From Lingula anatina (taxonomy: Eukaryota > Brachiopoda > Lingulata > Lingulida > Lingulidae), in contig NW_019775292.1 in assembly GCF_001039355.2 (NCBI RefSeq), positions 432,331 through 472,243 of the forward strand: 39,913 bases of DNA. The letters are read 5' to 3'. Under the pieces are notes generated by a model. That model was not told the DNA's origin and searched no databases. It saw nothing but the letters and a program-made list of their open reading frames with translations. A program made the translations under genes and the position numbers. This document shows, piece after piece, positions 1-10,846 of this stretch; the first letter of the stretch is position 1, and every line of letters starts with the position of its first letter.

Positions 1-1560
1 ACCGACTGTGGACAACTTCAGACAAAAATTGAGATGAATTTTATGCAACATCCACTCCAAGTTATCGAAGGCAAAGTGAATGTTTCTGATGGTCTCCATT
101 CCAATGAAACCATGGTCCTTGTCCTTGTGTATGCTTTGGATTTAGAATACTACATACCAGAGAACCAAACAGTGGAGTACCTGGTACCAGAGAACCAAAC
201 AGTGGGCAATATTGTGGTTCCCAACTTGTGTGGAAATATGTCAGCTTATGGTTATGCCAGTTGCAGTGTCCTTGACCCAACAGGGACATTTACAATGAGT
301 AGTGATCACCTTCAACTTGTTTCAAGTTTGGATTATGAATCTAATACCACTTTCACATTATTACTGAAGGTTGTCTTTGATACCATTGAAATGAACATAA
401 CTGTCACCGTCCATGTACTTGATGTGAATGACAATTGGCCATTTTTTATACAACAAGAGATTTACACAGCAGTGCAAAATTTCACTCAGGAAAATACAAC
501 AGTTGCTATGGTGATGGCTCATGATAATGACAGCAATGCTAATCTTGTTTATACCATCACAGAAGGAGACCATTATTTCTGGGTGACAGACTGTGGACAA
601 CTTCAGACAAGAATGGATATGAGTTTAATGCCAAATCCACTTCAGGTTATTGAAGGCAAGGTGAGAGTTTCTGATGGTGTCCATTCCAATGAAACCATGG
701 TCCATGTCCTTGTGTATGCATTGGATCTAGAGTACTACATACCAGAGAACCAATCAGTGGGCAATATTGTGGTTCCTTACTTGTGTGGAAATATGTCAGC
801 TTATGTATATGCCAACTGCAGTGCCATTGACCCAACAGGGACATTTGCAGTGCATGGAGATGACCTTATACTTGATTCACGTTTGGATTATGAATTTAAC
901 ACCACTTTCACATTATTACTGAACGTTGTCTTTGATACCATTGAAATGAACATAACTGTCACCGTCCATGTACTTGATGTGAATGACAATTGGCCATTTT
1001 TCATACAACAAGAGATTTACACAGCAGTGCAAAATTTCACTCAGGAAAATACAACAGTTGCTATGGTGATGGCTCATGATAATGACAGCAATGCTAATCT
1101 TGTTTATACCATCACAGAAGGAGACCATTATTTCTGGGTGACCGACTGTGGACAACTTCAGACAAGAATGGATATGAGTTTAATGCCAAATCCACTTCAG
1201 GTTATTGAAGGCAAGGTGAGAGTTTCTGATGGTGTCCATTCCAATGAAACCATGGTCCATGTCCTTGTGTATACATTGGATCTAGAGTACTACATACCAG
1301 AGAACCAATCAGTGGGCAATATTGTGGTTCCTTACTTGTGTGGAAATATGTCAGCTTATGGTTATGCCAGTTGCAGTGTCCTTGACCCAACAGGGACATT
1401 TACAATGAGTAGTGATCACCTTCAACTTGTTTCACATTTGGATTATGAATTTAACACCACTTTCACATTATTACTGATTGTTTCTTTTGATACCATTGAA
1501 ATGAACATCACTGTCACAGTCCATGTACTTGATGTCAATGATAACCGACCAGTTTTTCTT
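1..1560 (+). repeat. Three near-identical intra-exon cadherin repeat units
   Basis: The same coding block starts at 1, 586 and 1141, each time at the motif DCGQLQT. The 586 unit is 555 bp (185 codons). The first is 585 bp because a 30 bp piece (157-186) is repeated at 187-216, giving an extra PENQ box. The third unit follows the others to about 1560 and then diverges. Long runs are identical between units, including at synonymous positions, and all preserve frame. This indicates recent tandem duplication or gene conversion. The later two-module periods (DxNDx at 2089, 2668, 3244) are diverged. Confidence 0.9.
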
Positions 1561-3777
1561 CAGCAGCAGTACAGTGTTACTGTTATGAGGGAGATAAACC
1601 CACATACACTTCTAACCACCATCACAGCAGAGGATCCAGACCAGAATCAGAATATCACATACAAATTGCTTGGCAGTGACAATGAGAACTTCCTGATAAA
1701 TAACTATGGTCAAGTGTTTAGTTTGTCATCTCTGAACTTCTCAGATAGTGTTGTTCACACAGTCAATTTAACAGTCCGGGTAACAGATGGGATATGGACA
1801 TCCCATGCATCACTTAAACTCCACATTGTTGCAAACGAATTGAAAATCGAAGTTTCTGAAAGTACTCCAAATGAAAGTATTGTGCATTCCAATTTATGCA
1901 GCCAGGAATTCTTACTTAATGGAACATGCAGCATTGCTGGAATGGACTCTACTTTTGGACTGGATGTTGATAAGAATTTGGTGTTGCAAAAACTATTAGA
2001 CTTTGAATCAAAGGAAGACTATGACCTAATGTTAACTGCAGTGACAGGGGACACAACCTGGACATTACCAATACGTGTTCATGTGTCAGACACCAATGAT
2101 GAAATCCCTCTGTTTCAGAATGAGGCCCATTTCTTTGGAATTGTCAGCAATTCATCACTTCCAAATATGACGATTTTCAATATCAATGCCAGTGACCCAG
2201 ACAATGTTGGTTCGACACTGGAGTTCAGCCTTGATGAGGTTGGTGCAGAGTATTTCCAAATCTCTCACTGTGGACAATTGCAGACCATGAGCTCTTTTCC
2301 ACTGCAGCTTCAAGTTCCATTTCATTTTGTCAACTTCTCCATATCCGTCACAGATGGGATCCATGTCACCACAACTAGGGCTAGGGTCCTCATTGCCACT
2401 GATTCATGGCAGGTGGCAGTTGCTGAAAATGACACAGAAAATAATTGGGAACTGCAAAACTTATGTGGAAACCTGAACACATATGGCGGATCTTGCACTG
2501 TGACCTCAGATCCAGAAATACCAGGATTGTTGTACAATGCCTCTGAAAACAGCTTGCATCTCAACACAAGATTGGATGCCAGGATTCAAGATGTCTATGA
2601 GATAAAGGTCCAGGCCTCTTTGGTACCATTTGAAACCATCACAGTCTCAATATCAATCAACGTAATTGATGTAAATGACCATGTACCCCAGTTCACCGAG
2701 GACTCTTATTCTGCTGTCCTTCATAATGGTGCTTATGAAAACACTGTCATTTTAACTTTAGAAGTTGAAGATGGTGATCTTGGGAATAACTCAAATATAG
2801 AGTACACAATTACTTCGAACCCCTTTACAATCTTTGGCATTAATAGTGCTGGGTGGCTTTACACCAATAGAAGGCTTGATATAGCGAGTATCCTGCCTGA
2901 TTTGAATGATCTCATAGCATACACAGCACAGGTAACAGTGGAAGCTAGAGACTTGGGAATACCCCCCAAACATAATAGCACTTCAGTGGATGTCCTATTT
3001 CTTGATGATGAATTTGTGATCAACATAATGGAAAATGAGTATGATATACCATTTGGGAATATTAGTGTTCCTGCATTGAGAAATATAGGACTTGTTAGGG
3101 CACCTGCTGGTATTAGTGCAAATTTGACACACCTTTGGCTGGCAGAAGGGTTGGATTACGAGCAGAGCTCAAGCCTTCACTTCAGCCTCAATCTGTCACT
3201 GGATCACAGCCACTACATTGTACCTGTTACAGTGCATGTCATTAATGTGAACGATGAACCTCCAGAGTTTGGTGAAAGCATATACAACTTTACTGTTCCA
3301 GATGGCGCCAGGTACTATACATTGATAAATATGACCACAGCCACTGACAGGGATACTACAGACATAACATATTCCCTAAGAGATGTTGAGGATGAGGTAT
3401 CTGGTGGGATGTCAGTTAGTGGACTGTTTTTGGTTAATGAAAAAAACGGAGCACTGTACACGAATGGTCAAATAAGCTACAAAAAACTTCTTAAAGAGAA
3501 GCGTTTTAAGTCCGAAAATGATTCCTACCTTGAGTTTATGATTGAAGCTAAAGATGGGGTATTCACAGCAAATGCCACAATAAGAGTGACTGTTTTGAAA
3601 TATGATCTTAGTGTAGTTAACCAGTATAACACTACCACAGCTTCCTTACAAGAAGGAAATTACAGCAGCACTTTATTCTTAGTCACCGATGAGGCAGCTC
3701 GAGCAAATTATTCTGACTTCAAGTTTCAAGTGACTCCAAAGCAAGATGAGCTGATGTTCTTTATTAATGAGACAACG
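1..3777 (+). CDS. Giant cadherin, large internal exon (5'-partial)
   Basis: Frame 1 is open from the first base, so this exon continues from the left and the ATG at 34 is not a start. It ends at a strong donor, ACG|GTAAGT, in phase 0 (1259 codons). It encodes extracellular cadherin repeats, which bind calcium between modules and mediate cell adhesion. The DxNDx linker motif starts at 421, 976, 1531, 2089, 2668 and 3244, a spacing of 555-579 bp, about twice a normal cadherin repeat. Each period holds a canonical module (DND or DPD calcium motif and a CGQLQT box) plus a degenerate module opening like YYIPENQ with a Cys pair. N-glycosylation sites (NxS/T) are abundant. There is no membrane segment, EGF or laminin G domain here. 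It resembles the ectodomain of Fat, Dachsous or cadherin-23 type proteins; I cannot assign an orthologue. Confidence 0.9.
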
Positions 3778-4260
3778 GTAAGTATTTCATTTTATTTTCT
3801 TCCATCTTCATACATGTAGGAACACTTGAACTATTTTGCATTTTGATATTTTAAAACTGCAAAACTGTTATTAGCAAAATTTTATTTCTTCTTAGTATGC
3901 ATGTGATGTTTAATATTATTTTCAAAATCCAAAAAAATAATTTTTTTTAAATAGCTATACTTATCAAAATATCAGAATGTTAAGAATCTAGGTTAAATCA
4001 TAGTAAATTTTTGCTATAACAAAACTTAATTTGACTAAATTTTTGTTCACAAATTTAACACTGATTTCTTTTAAATAAAAAAAAGAATAAGAATTTTTTT
4101 CATAAGTTTTAATGTAAATGAATGTATACAGGTTCAATAAATTCTGTGATGCACTTTATGGGGTTAACAATTATTTATCTTGACTTGATGATATTTTCAG
4201 TCTGTAGATAAGATAAAATTATCTTTTTTAACAAAAAAAATTAACCCACTTCTTTTTCAG
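3778..4260 (+). other. Cadherin intron
   Basis: AT-rich intron between GTAAGT at 3778 and a polypyrimidine-AG acceptor ending at 4260. I see no gene, RNA or repeat in it. Confidence 0.8.
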
Positions 4261-4362
4261 GGTTTCATTTATACAAATCAAACATTTGACCGGGAACAAG
4301 ATGACAACTACATAGTCTTTGTAATTGCTTTAGAACAAGGTCTAGACAGTTGCCAAGCAGCG
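4261..4362 (+). CDS. Cadherin exon, 34 codons
   Basis: Begins directly after CTTTTTCAG and ends GCAGCG|GTGAGT; 102 bp, phase 0 on both sides, matching the exons before and after. The translation (start GFIYTNQTFDREQDD, end CQAA) is the late part of a cadherin module: the Tyr-x-Asn turn, then the D-R-E triad that contributes to calcium binding, then a beta strand. It reads smoothly from the first large exon into the exon at 5141. It is too short to be noticed by ORF length. Confidence 0.85.
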
Positions 4363-5140
4363 GTGAGTGTACACGGGGAGTAAATTTTTTATCACTGGGA
4401 GATCACAGTGCCCTCTTACAGTTTTATATGCACCTCCCTTTATATTGATATGAGGCCAGAGGAGCTTTAATTTTATAAAGTGCTGTAGGTTTCAGAATAA
4501 GAAGTGTAACCGGTATAAAATGCAAGAAAAAGATTGATGTAAGAAATCATGTACATGAAGTATCCATGCACCCGTATGCAAAGAGCATATTCTGCACTGA
4601 AGGGTTGACTGTTCTTTTTGTTTACTGTAAGTGTTGGCTTTGTTTTATGAGTGCATAGTGTACATTTTGCATTTTTTAAAATAATTTTTACCTTTGGCAT
4701 AGCCAAACAGGTCTGCATGCATATATAGATTCAATCCTCTACTTTTCAATTTTCTTACATTCTATAAATACAGGTACTATTAGTTTAATTTAGCTTTTTC
4801 AATTTAAAATGTATATCTCTACATTTTTTTTCAATTCTTGTTTGAATGATATATATTTTATTGGACATGCATGTTCCTATGTCAAACATTTTAATTTAGG
4901 TTAAATGACCAGATAAGATCTGCAATTTACTGCTATCCACAAATTTTGAAGGTGAAAGAACTTTTGATCTACTGTTTTGCAGTAGACGCTTACGTTAATA
5001 CCCAGTACTTGGGGATGCACCCATGTCCATTTGTGATTGTATTTTCTGTAATGTGTATTAAGCTTGGTGGAGAACACAATGTACAACAACCACCATTTGC
5101 AATGACATGTGTTTGAAATTTTTAAAATCTCCATTTCCAG
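4363..5140 (+). other. Cadherin intron
   Basis: AT-rich intron closed by the acceptor CCATTTCCAG at 5140. It carries a minus-strand open stretch (about 4473-4718) without any recognisable protein feature. I see no gene here. Confidence 0.75.
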
Positions 5141-5260
5141 GTTTTAGCCGTTGTAAACACCACTATCACTGATATTAATGACAACCCACCTGTTTTCACA
5201 TCTCAAACTTATGAAGGTCATGTGGATGAAAATAGGACTAGTGCTGAAGTGCAGTTTCAG
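5141..5260 (+). CDS. Cadherin exon, 40 codons, with DINDN linker
   Basis: Bounded by CCATTTCCAG| and TTTCAG|GTAGAA; 120 bp, phase 0 on both sides. It encodes the closing strand of one cadherin module, the calcium-binding linker DINDNPPVF (codons from 5171), and the opening strand of the next module, which includes a conserved Glu (VDEN). The next module continues in the exon at 8210, across a 2.9 kb intron. Confidence 0.87.
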
Positions 5261-6309
5261 GTAGAAATATTTCGTATACACTTGTTTACAATAAGACTGA
5301 TGTTTAAGAATGCAAATAACTGAGTGAAGTTAATTTAAAAACAAGGCAGCAAAGCTGTCAAATGTACAGACAAAAAACAGAAAATAAAGATGCAAAATAG
5401 GTCATTTTGTCAATTTTGATGCAATAATATATAATGCTTATAATAGCACAGTCAGTTCACACCGATTTTTAATCATGCACAACTGGTAACATGGTCAATA
5501 ACAGGAGCAGATCCAGAGGTATTTTCTGACAGTATTCCAAAGTATTTTTGTTGATCCATCCTCCACTTTTGATGGTCTTCCAACAGAAAAAAATTGATAC
5601 CAGTCAATGTAAACTTTAAAATCTGCCCATCATCTGAAAGACCCAGAAGACGGCCTCAATCCACCCCTGCAATAAGATTAACTTTCTGGACCATGAGAGT
5701 TCAAATTCACATAATGAAAATCCCAATATTCGAAAAAATGTTGACAGTGCATAAAATAATATTACATGATGTTTAAAGACATAAAAACCTATGCAACTGC
5801 TTATGTGGAAATACAGAAAATCTGAAGAGCTTCAGGTGGATGGGAGTTGAAAATGCCAGTGTTTAGAAAAAAAATTTAAAAGAAAGCATACACACACACA
5901 CAAAAAAAAATCCAATAAAGCTGCTATTCAAACTTTTAATCTTGCTGTATTAACATGATGTGAATAACCCCAATGTGTTTGAGGATAATAAGGCACTGTT
6001 ATTCATCTATAGCATTAATGTTGGCATTACACAAATTTTTTATGTACAGACACATTATTTGCAATATTAAACAACATTTACCTGCATAATTATCACCAAT
6101 TCCTAATTATGTGACACAGTTCAGAGAGCTTAACCTATAGGACTTGAATGGGAAATCTCAACGTGTGTTTTATGTTATCTTATTTAATGGGCACTTGAAA
6201 ATTAATTAGGCAAGTAATTTTATAGCTCTGAATTTAGCTAGCAATTATCCCAAGGGACAATTACCACCATCCATAAACAGTAGCCCCATATAGCACTCTA
6301 AAGAGCTGC

Positions 6310-6351
6310 ATTGCTTCCAAAACAGAAAACATTGCTTCCAAAACAGAAAAC
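6310..6351. repeat. 21 bp tandem duplication
   Basis: The 21 bp word starting ATTGCTTCCAAAACAG occurs twice in direct succession, inside the larger intronic repeat. Confidence 0.85.
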
Positions 6352-7878
6352 AATCACACTGATTTCCAACACAAGCTACACTTCAGTCCTATGCAACTTT
6401 TCAGTAAGTTAGAATATCATAAGTAAAATGGTTTTTCCTTAATGGTCATCCCGGCAGCGATGTCCAAAATAGGTTTTTTTCATCTTTTATGCAATTTAAC
6501 ATAATGCTTAACAGCACAATGGCCATCAATTTTTAATAATAAAGTAAATGTATCATAGCTATTCAAAAAAGTGACTAGCAATGGTATTCAAGCCAATGGA
6601 AGTTCAAAGACTAAGTCACACCTTGAAAATGTCCATATGTGAAAATTTTAATTGTAACAAAAAAACTATATAATTTCCAAGAAAGTTAACTGATATAACA
6701 GGTTTTCCAACTGAAGCTATAATTTAGTGCTATGCTACATTTCTGTAAGTTTGAGAAGAGTAAGTGACTTGGTTTTCCTTTAATTGTCACTATGGAGGCA
6801 TTGTCTAAAATGGGGTTGTCTTCAATTTTGATGCAATATTACATAATGCTTAACAGCATAATGACCATATAAATAAAATAATAAAATAAAAGTATCATGG
6901 ATATTCAGAAAATGTGACTAGCAAAGGTCTTCAGGGCCACGGAAGTTCAGAGTCACAACTTCAAAATACCAAAATGTACACAAGAGATAACTGTACTGAA
7001 ATGAATTTCTTTCCACTTTCAACACTTTTTTCAACACTTACTGTCGTTTTTAAATGATCAACTAAGAAAGTTGTTGACATAGGAAAAATATCAATAGAAC
7101 AATTTTAATTGTCCAATTTCCTCCATTCTGAGATTCTGAACATAGTGGATGATTGAATCTGACAAACTGCAATGATATGTGTTTATTTCCATTTTTGACA
7201 CTTCATTACACAATACATGATAACAAATTTACCATCATTTTTACATAATCAACTGACAATGTTGTAAAGATGCAGGAAATGTCAAACAAACACTTTTATG
7301 TATGTTATTAGTTCAATAATGAGACTATTAACATGCCTAAGAATTGAATCTGAGGAAATGTGAAAAAAAAGCATAACTTCTAAAATAATGGCCCGATTAT
7401 GCTGATTTTCATACTCAACCTATGTTTTAGTAAGATTGACCACTCCTGTGAGTACAATGACAATTGGCCTATCTGTTTTTCTTATATTGTGTTATCAGTG
7501 TTGCATATATGCTGAAAAGAATAAAAAAACAGCATAACTTCCATAAAAGTGGCTCTATCATGCTGATTTTCAAACTTGACCTGCGTATTATAAATATTCA
7601 TCAGTTCTGTAAGTTTCAAACCAAAAGGTAAAACTGTTTTCCACTTATCGTGTTTACGGTGTTGCATATATGCTGAAAAAAGTGAAAAAAAAGCATAACT
7701 TCCCTAAAAATGACCCGATCATGCTGATTTTCGAACTTGACCTGCGTATTATAAATATTCATCAGTTCTGTAAGTTTCAAGCCAAAAGGTATATTGGTTT
7801 TTCACTTATCATGTTTACGGTTAAAGTGCACGCCAACGGCGACAGCGACGGCGACGACAGACGCAGATGACGGCTATA

Positions 7879-7904
7879 TGTACAGACACATCTGTGTCTG
7901 TACA
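7879..7904. repeat. Hairpin at element end
   Basis: TGTACAGACACA, a 2 bp loop (TC), then its perfect reverse complement TGTGTCTGTACA. The same hairpin closes both ends of the element at 10303-10686. Confidence 0.9.
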
Positions 7905-8111
7905 TAAAAAGGGCTAACCTTTTGCATTATGGACTTTTTAAATAATATTTTGAAAATTTTTGTCTTTAATGTGATCAATTATACAAATAATTTGCTTGAA
8001 TAGAATATGCATATTGTTTTTTCTTTATAAAATAATATTTTTTATATGTTTGGTTTCTTCTTGTATTTATAGGCACAAGATTTTGAGAAAAGAAAATCAT
8101 TTGATTATTTA

Positions 8112-8114
<3 letters not shown>

Positions 8115-8148
<34 letters not shown>
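8115..8148. repeat. (CA)n microsatellite
   Basis: Uninterrupted AC dinucleotide run in the last part of the large cadherin intron. Confidence 0.95.
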
Positions 8149-8150
<2 letters not shown>

Positions 8151-8209
8151 GTCCATCTATTACCTGTATATGTTTCTGTGTTATCTACGTAAATGTATTA
8201 CTTTTGCAG

Positions 8210-9700
8210 ATGCCCATTAATGCACCAGACAAGGATATCGGATCAAATGCTTTGATATACTACGAACTACTAAATGGAACAGATGTCTTTCAAATTGACA
8301 ACACTACAGGGAAATTGTACACAAGTGGGAAATTGGACAGGGAAGAAACTGGTTTTTACATAGTCATGATTTCTGCATCAGATTGGACATACAATGACAC
8401 AGCAACAGTTAACATAACATTGGATGATGTAAATGACAATGCCCCTGAATTTAGCGAGACAAACTATACATTTAATGTATCAGAAGACCATTCTTCGGAC
8501 AAATCCATCGGTCAAGTTTTAGCTACAGACAGGGACATTAATATTTTACCACTAACCTACCATATTGAAAATGACAGCAATGAAAAGTTTACCATGAAAA
8601 ACCCATTCACTGGTGAAATTTGGATTTCCGGGACTCTAGATCGAGAGAGTCTTCAGAATGACAGAATTGAGTTTCTAGTTATTGCGAAAGATTCAAGTTC
8701 AGGCTCTACTACCGATACATCACATTCAACCACTGCCACAGTCACAGTCATTGTCAGTGATGTCAATGATAATTCTCCAGAATTTGGCAAGAACATAGAT
8801 GTGGATGTGTTGGAGAACTATACAGGCCCACTCACTCAAGTACATGCAACAGATCCTGATGCAGGAGAAAATGGCACTGTTACATACTGGCTAGATGACA
8901 AATCTAGATTTTCTATCGATAATACTACAGGGAATATTACATTGGAGCAATCGTTTGACTTTGAAGATGAGAATTTTATTCGACTCACTGTGTATGCCAG
9001 GGACAATGGCAAATCCTGTCAGAGCAGTGGTAGTTGCAGTGACACTATGGAGGTGATGATCACCATCAAGGATATTAATGACAATCCACCTGTGTTTTTG
9101 ATTCAAAACATAATTCTGTCATCACCAGATAAAATTGGAATAGTAATACCCATGATAGCTTTTGATAGAGACTCAAAAGAAAATGGTGATGTTACATACT
9201 CTTTTCCTGATTACCCAAATAATACCTTGAAGCGATTCTTTAATGTTTCAAACTCAGGAATAATTTCAGCTATTAAGATTATTAATATACAATTAGACAC
9301 AAACAATCGTGTGCTCACAGTGATGGCAAAAGATAATGGCTCCAAACCTCTCTCAGGATTTGCAACAATAACATTTTTTGGTCAAAATGAAGAGACGCCT
9401 TGTAAACTAAACAACGAAATTTATGTCAGCAACATAACAGAGGAACAGCATTATCCATGGCCAGTGATAAGTTTAACTTACAACAAGTCTAGTGAGGAAG
9501 ACAAGTGCATTTTTACTCTCTCTTGTCCCCAAGATGCACCGTTCTTGGTGATAAATTCCACAACAGGAGAAATTGGTTTGAGGAATGGGTCACTGGATAG
9601 AGAAGAACTGGATAACTTTTTCAAAAGCACTTGGGACAGCAGGACTTTGGTGTGCATTGTATCTTTCTATGTTCCTGATAAACCAACTAGTGCAGCAGAG
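8210..9700 (+). CDS. Giant cadherin, second large exon
   Basis: Starts after CTTTTGCAG at codon ATG of MPINAPDKD, in frame with the previous exon; the upstream ATG at 8204 lies in the intron. It encodes 497 codons. Linker motifs are DVNDNAPEF (8426), DVNDNSPEF (8759) and DINDNPPVF (9071), now spaced 312-333 bp, the normal cadherin module length. Calcium motifs DKD, DRD, DPD and DRD are visible, as are the LDRE or FDFE boxes. The last module is degenerate, lacks a DRD and carries several Cys. The most likely end is the GC-type donor GAG|GCAAGT after 9700; an alternative GT donor after 9709 is also phase 0. No later exon, membrane segment or stop exon appears before 10303, so the gene is incomplete at 3'. 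Confidence 0.88.
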
Positions 9701-10302
9701 GCAAGTGCAGTATATAGCTGTTCTATTCATCATGATTTTATAACTTTTTCTCATTTTAAAGTAAACTGTTTTATTTTTCAATGCTTTGGGTATTTTCAAT
9801 TATATTAACTTGTCTAGCATATATATATTTTTTTTTTGCTTGAGTGACAAATATCTTACATGATCAGTCTTGTTGTGATAAAATTAAGTGAGTCCTACTT
9901 CCAATTCCACATCTTTTAATTCTAATATGATGGGTTTGTTTTTCAGTATTTATAAGGGACTAGTTAGAATATATGTACATTAAATGAAAATATTATAAAA
10001 TATTATCATTTTATGAAAATTTTGCTGTCTAATTTTGGTAATTATTATTACTCTCCAAATCATATTTCTGGTTTGACTGAATTTTGCTGGCTGTCAAACT
10101 AAGACATGCTCATTCAAAATGAAAGCAAAGTTTCATAGAAATATCAGCAATCATGTTTTAAGACAAACTTACAAAGTTTTTCATTGATCTTCATTTAATG
10201 AAATAGTTTAACTTAACACTGCTGAAATTTTAAAGATCTTTTTTCTGTCTTTGAGTTATACAAAAATGTTTTTTAATCTACACTCTTCCTTCATTCCTTC
10301 CT
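9701..10302 (+). other. Non-coding stretch after last cadherin exon
   Basis: AT-rich, presumed intron of the cadherin gene. I see no coding exon, polyadenylation context or RNA gene that I would defend. Confidence 0.6.
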
Positions 10303-10686
10303 TTTTTATGTACAGACACAGATGTGTCTGTACATCTAGCCATCATCTGCGTCTGTCGTCGCTGTCGCTGTCGCCGTCGCCGTTGGCGTGCACTTTAACC
10401 GTAAACACGATANAACGGTTTTCCACTTATCGTGTTTACGGTGTTGCATATATGCTGAAAAAATTGAAAAAACAGCATAACTTCCCTTAAAATAGCCCGA
10501 TCATGCTGATTTTCGAACTTGACCGGCGTATTATGAATATTCATCAGTTCTGTAACTTTCAAGCCAAAAGGTAAAACGGTTTTTCACTTATCGTGTTTAC
10601 GGTTAAAGTGCACGCCAACGGCGACGGCGACGACAGACGCAGATGATGGCTATATGTACAAACACATCTGTGTCTGTACATAAAAA
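10303..10686. mobile_element. Inverted-repeat element with hairpins at both ends
   Basis: The ~105 bp ends are inverted copies of each other: TTTTTATGTACAG on the left, CTGTACATAAAAA on the right. Each end contains a hairpin (10309-10334 and 10655-10680; 12 bp arms, 2 bp loop) followed inward by a GC-rich tract of GTCGCC/GGCGAC triplets and then the sequence around CGTGTTTACGGTTAAAG. The core (about 10437-10600) is one unit of the 160 bp repeat seen at 7498-7850. An ambiguous base sits at 10412, where the two orientations meet. There is no coding capacity. It separates the cadherin gene from the aminopeptidase array. Confidence 0.75.
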
Positions 10687-10846
10687 CTGCTCTAATCTGT
10701 CCAAAAACCTCTTAGAAAATTTTAAGCAAGTAAGCAATAGCTGTGTGATCTCTGTTGACAAACTGCTTATTACTATTCAAACTCTAATGAAACAATTAAG
10801 TGTACCAAAGTAAAAGTATGACTGCATAAAATATATATTCAATTAC

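Larger units (their letters stand above)
5339..7910. mobile_element. Long composite interspersed repeat with hairpin end
   Basis: The first ~520 bp (from AACAAGGCAGCAAAGCTG) recur at 19442-19959, clearly similar over their length by eye, so this is a genomic repeat. Inside, a block with GATGCAATA and CATAATGCTTA recurs in degenerate form near 5395, 6440 and 6780. The right part holds about 160 bp tandem units (about 7340, 7498, 7660), each with GCATAACTTC and ATGCTGATTTTC. The right end matches the short element at 10303-10686: GC-rich GGCGACGACAG tract, then a hairpin at 7879-7904, then ATAAAAA. No transposase was found, so it is probably non-autonomous. The left boundary is approximate. Confidence 0.7.
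5261..8209 (+). other. Large cadherin intron filled with repeats
   Basis: The intron runs from GTAGAAAT at 5261 to the acceptor CTTTTGCAG ending at 8209. Most of it (about 5339-7910) is an interspersed repeat described separately, followed by a CA microsatellite at 8115-8148. No cadherin-like or other gene is seen within it. Confidence 0.75.

Noticed and set aside
34-36. ATG at 34 as the cadherin start
   Set aside because: The frame is open to base 1 and the bases before it encode the same DCGQLQT box as in the other repeat units, so the exon continues upstream.
62-2973. Minus-strand ORFs of 60-81 codons opposite the cadherin exon
   Set aside because: They repeat at the same 555 bp spacing as the coding repeats and are shadows of the plus-strand frame; no features of their own.
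10251-10490. 79-codon plus-strand ORF across the ambiguous base at 10412
   Set aside because: It lies over the inverted-repeat element and reads through an undefined codon; no protein features.
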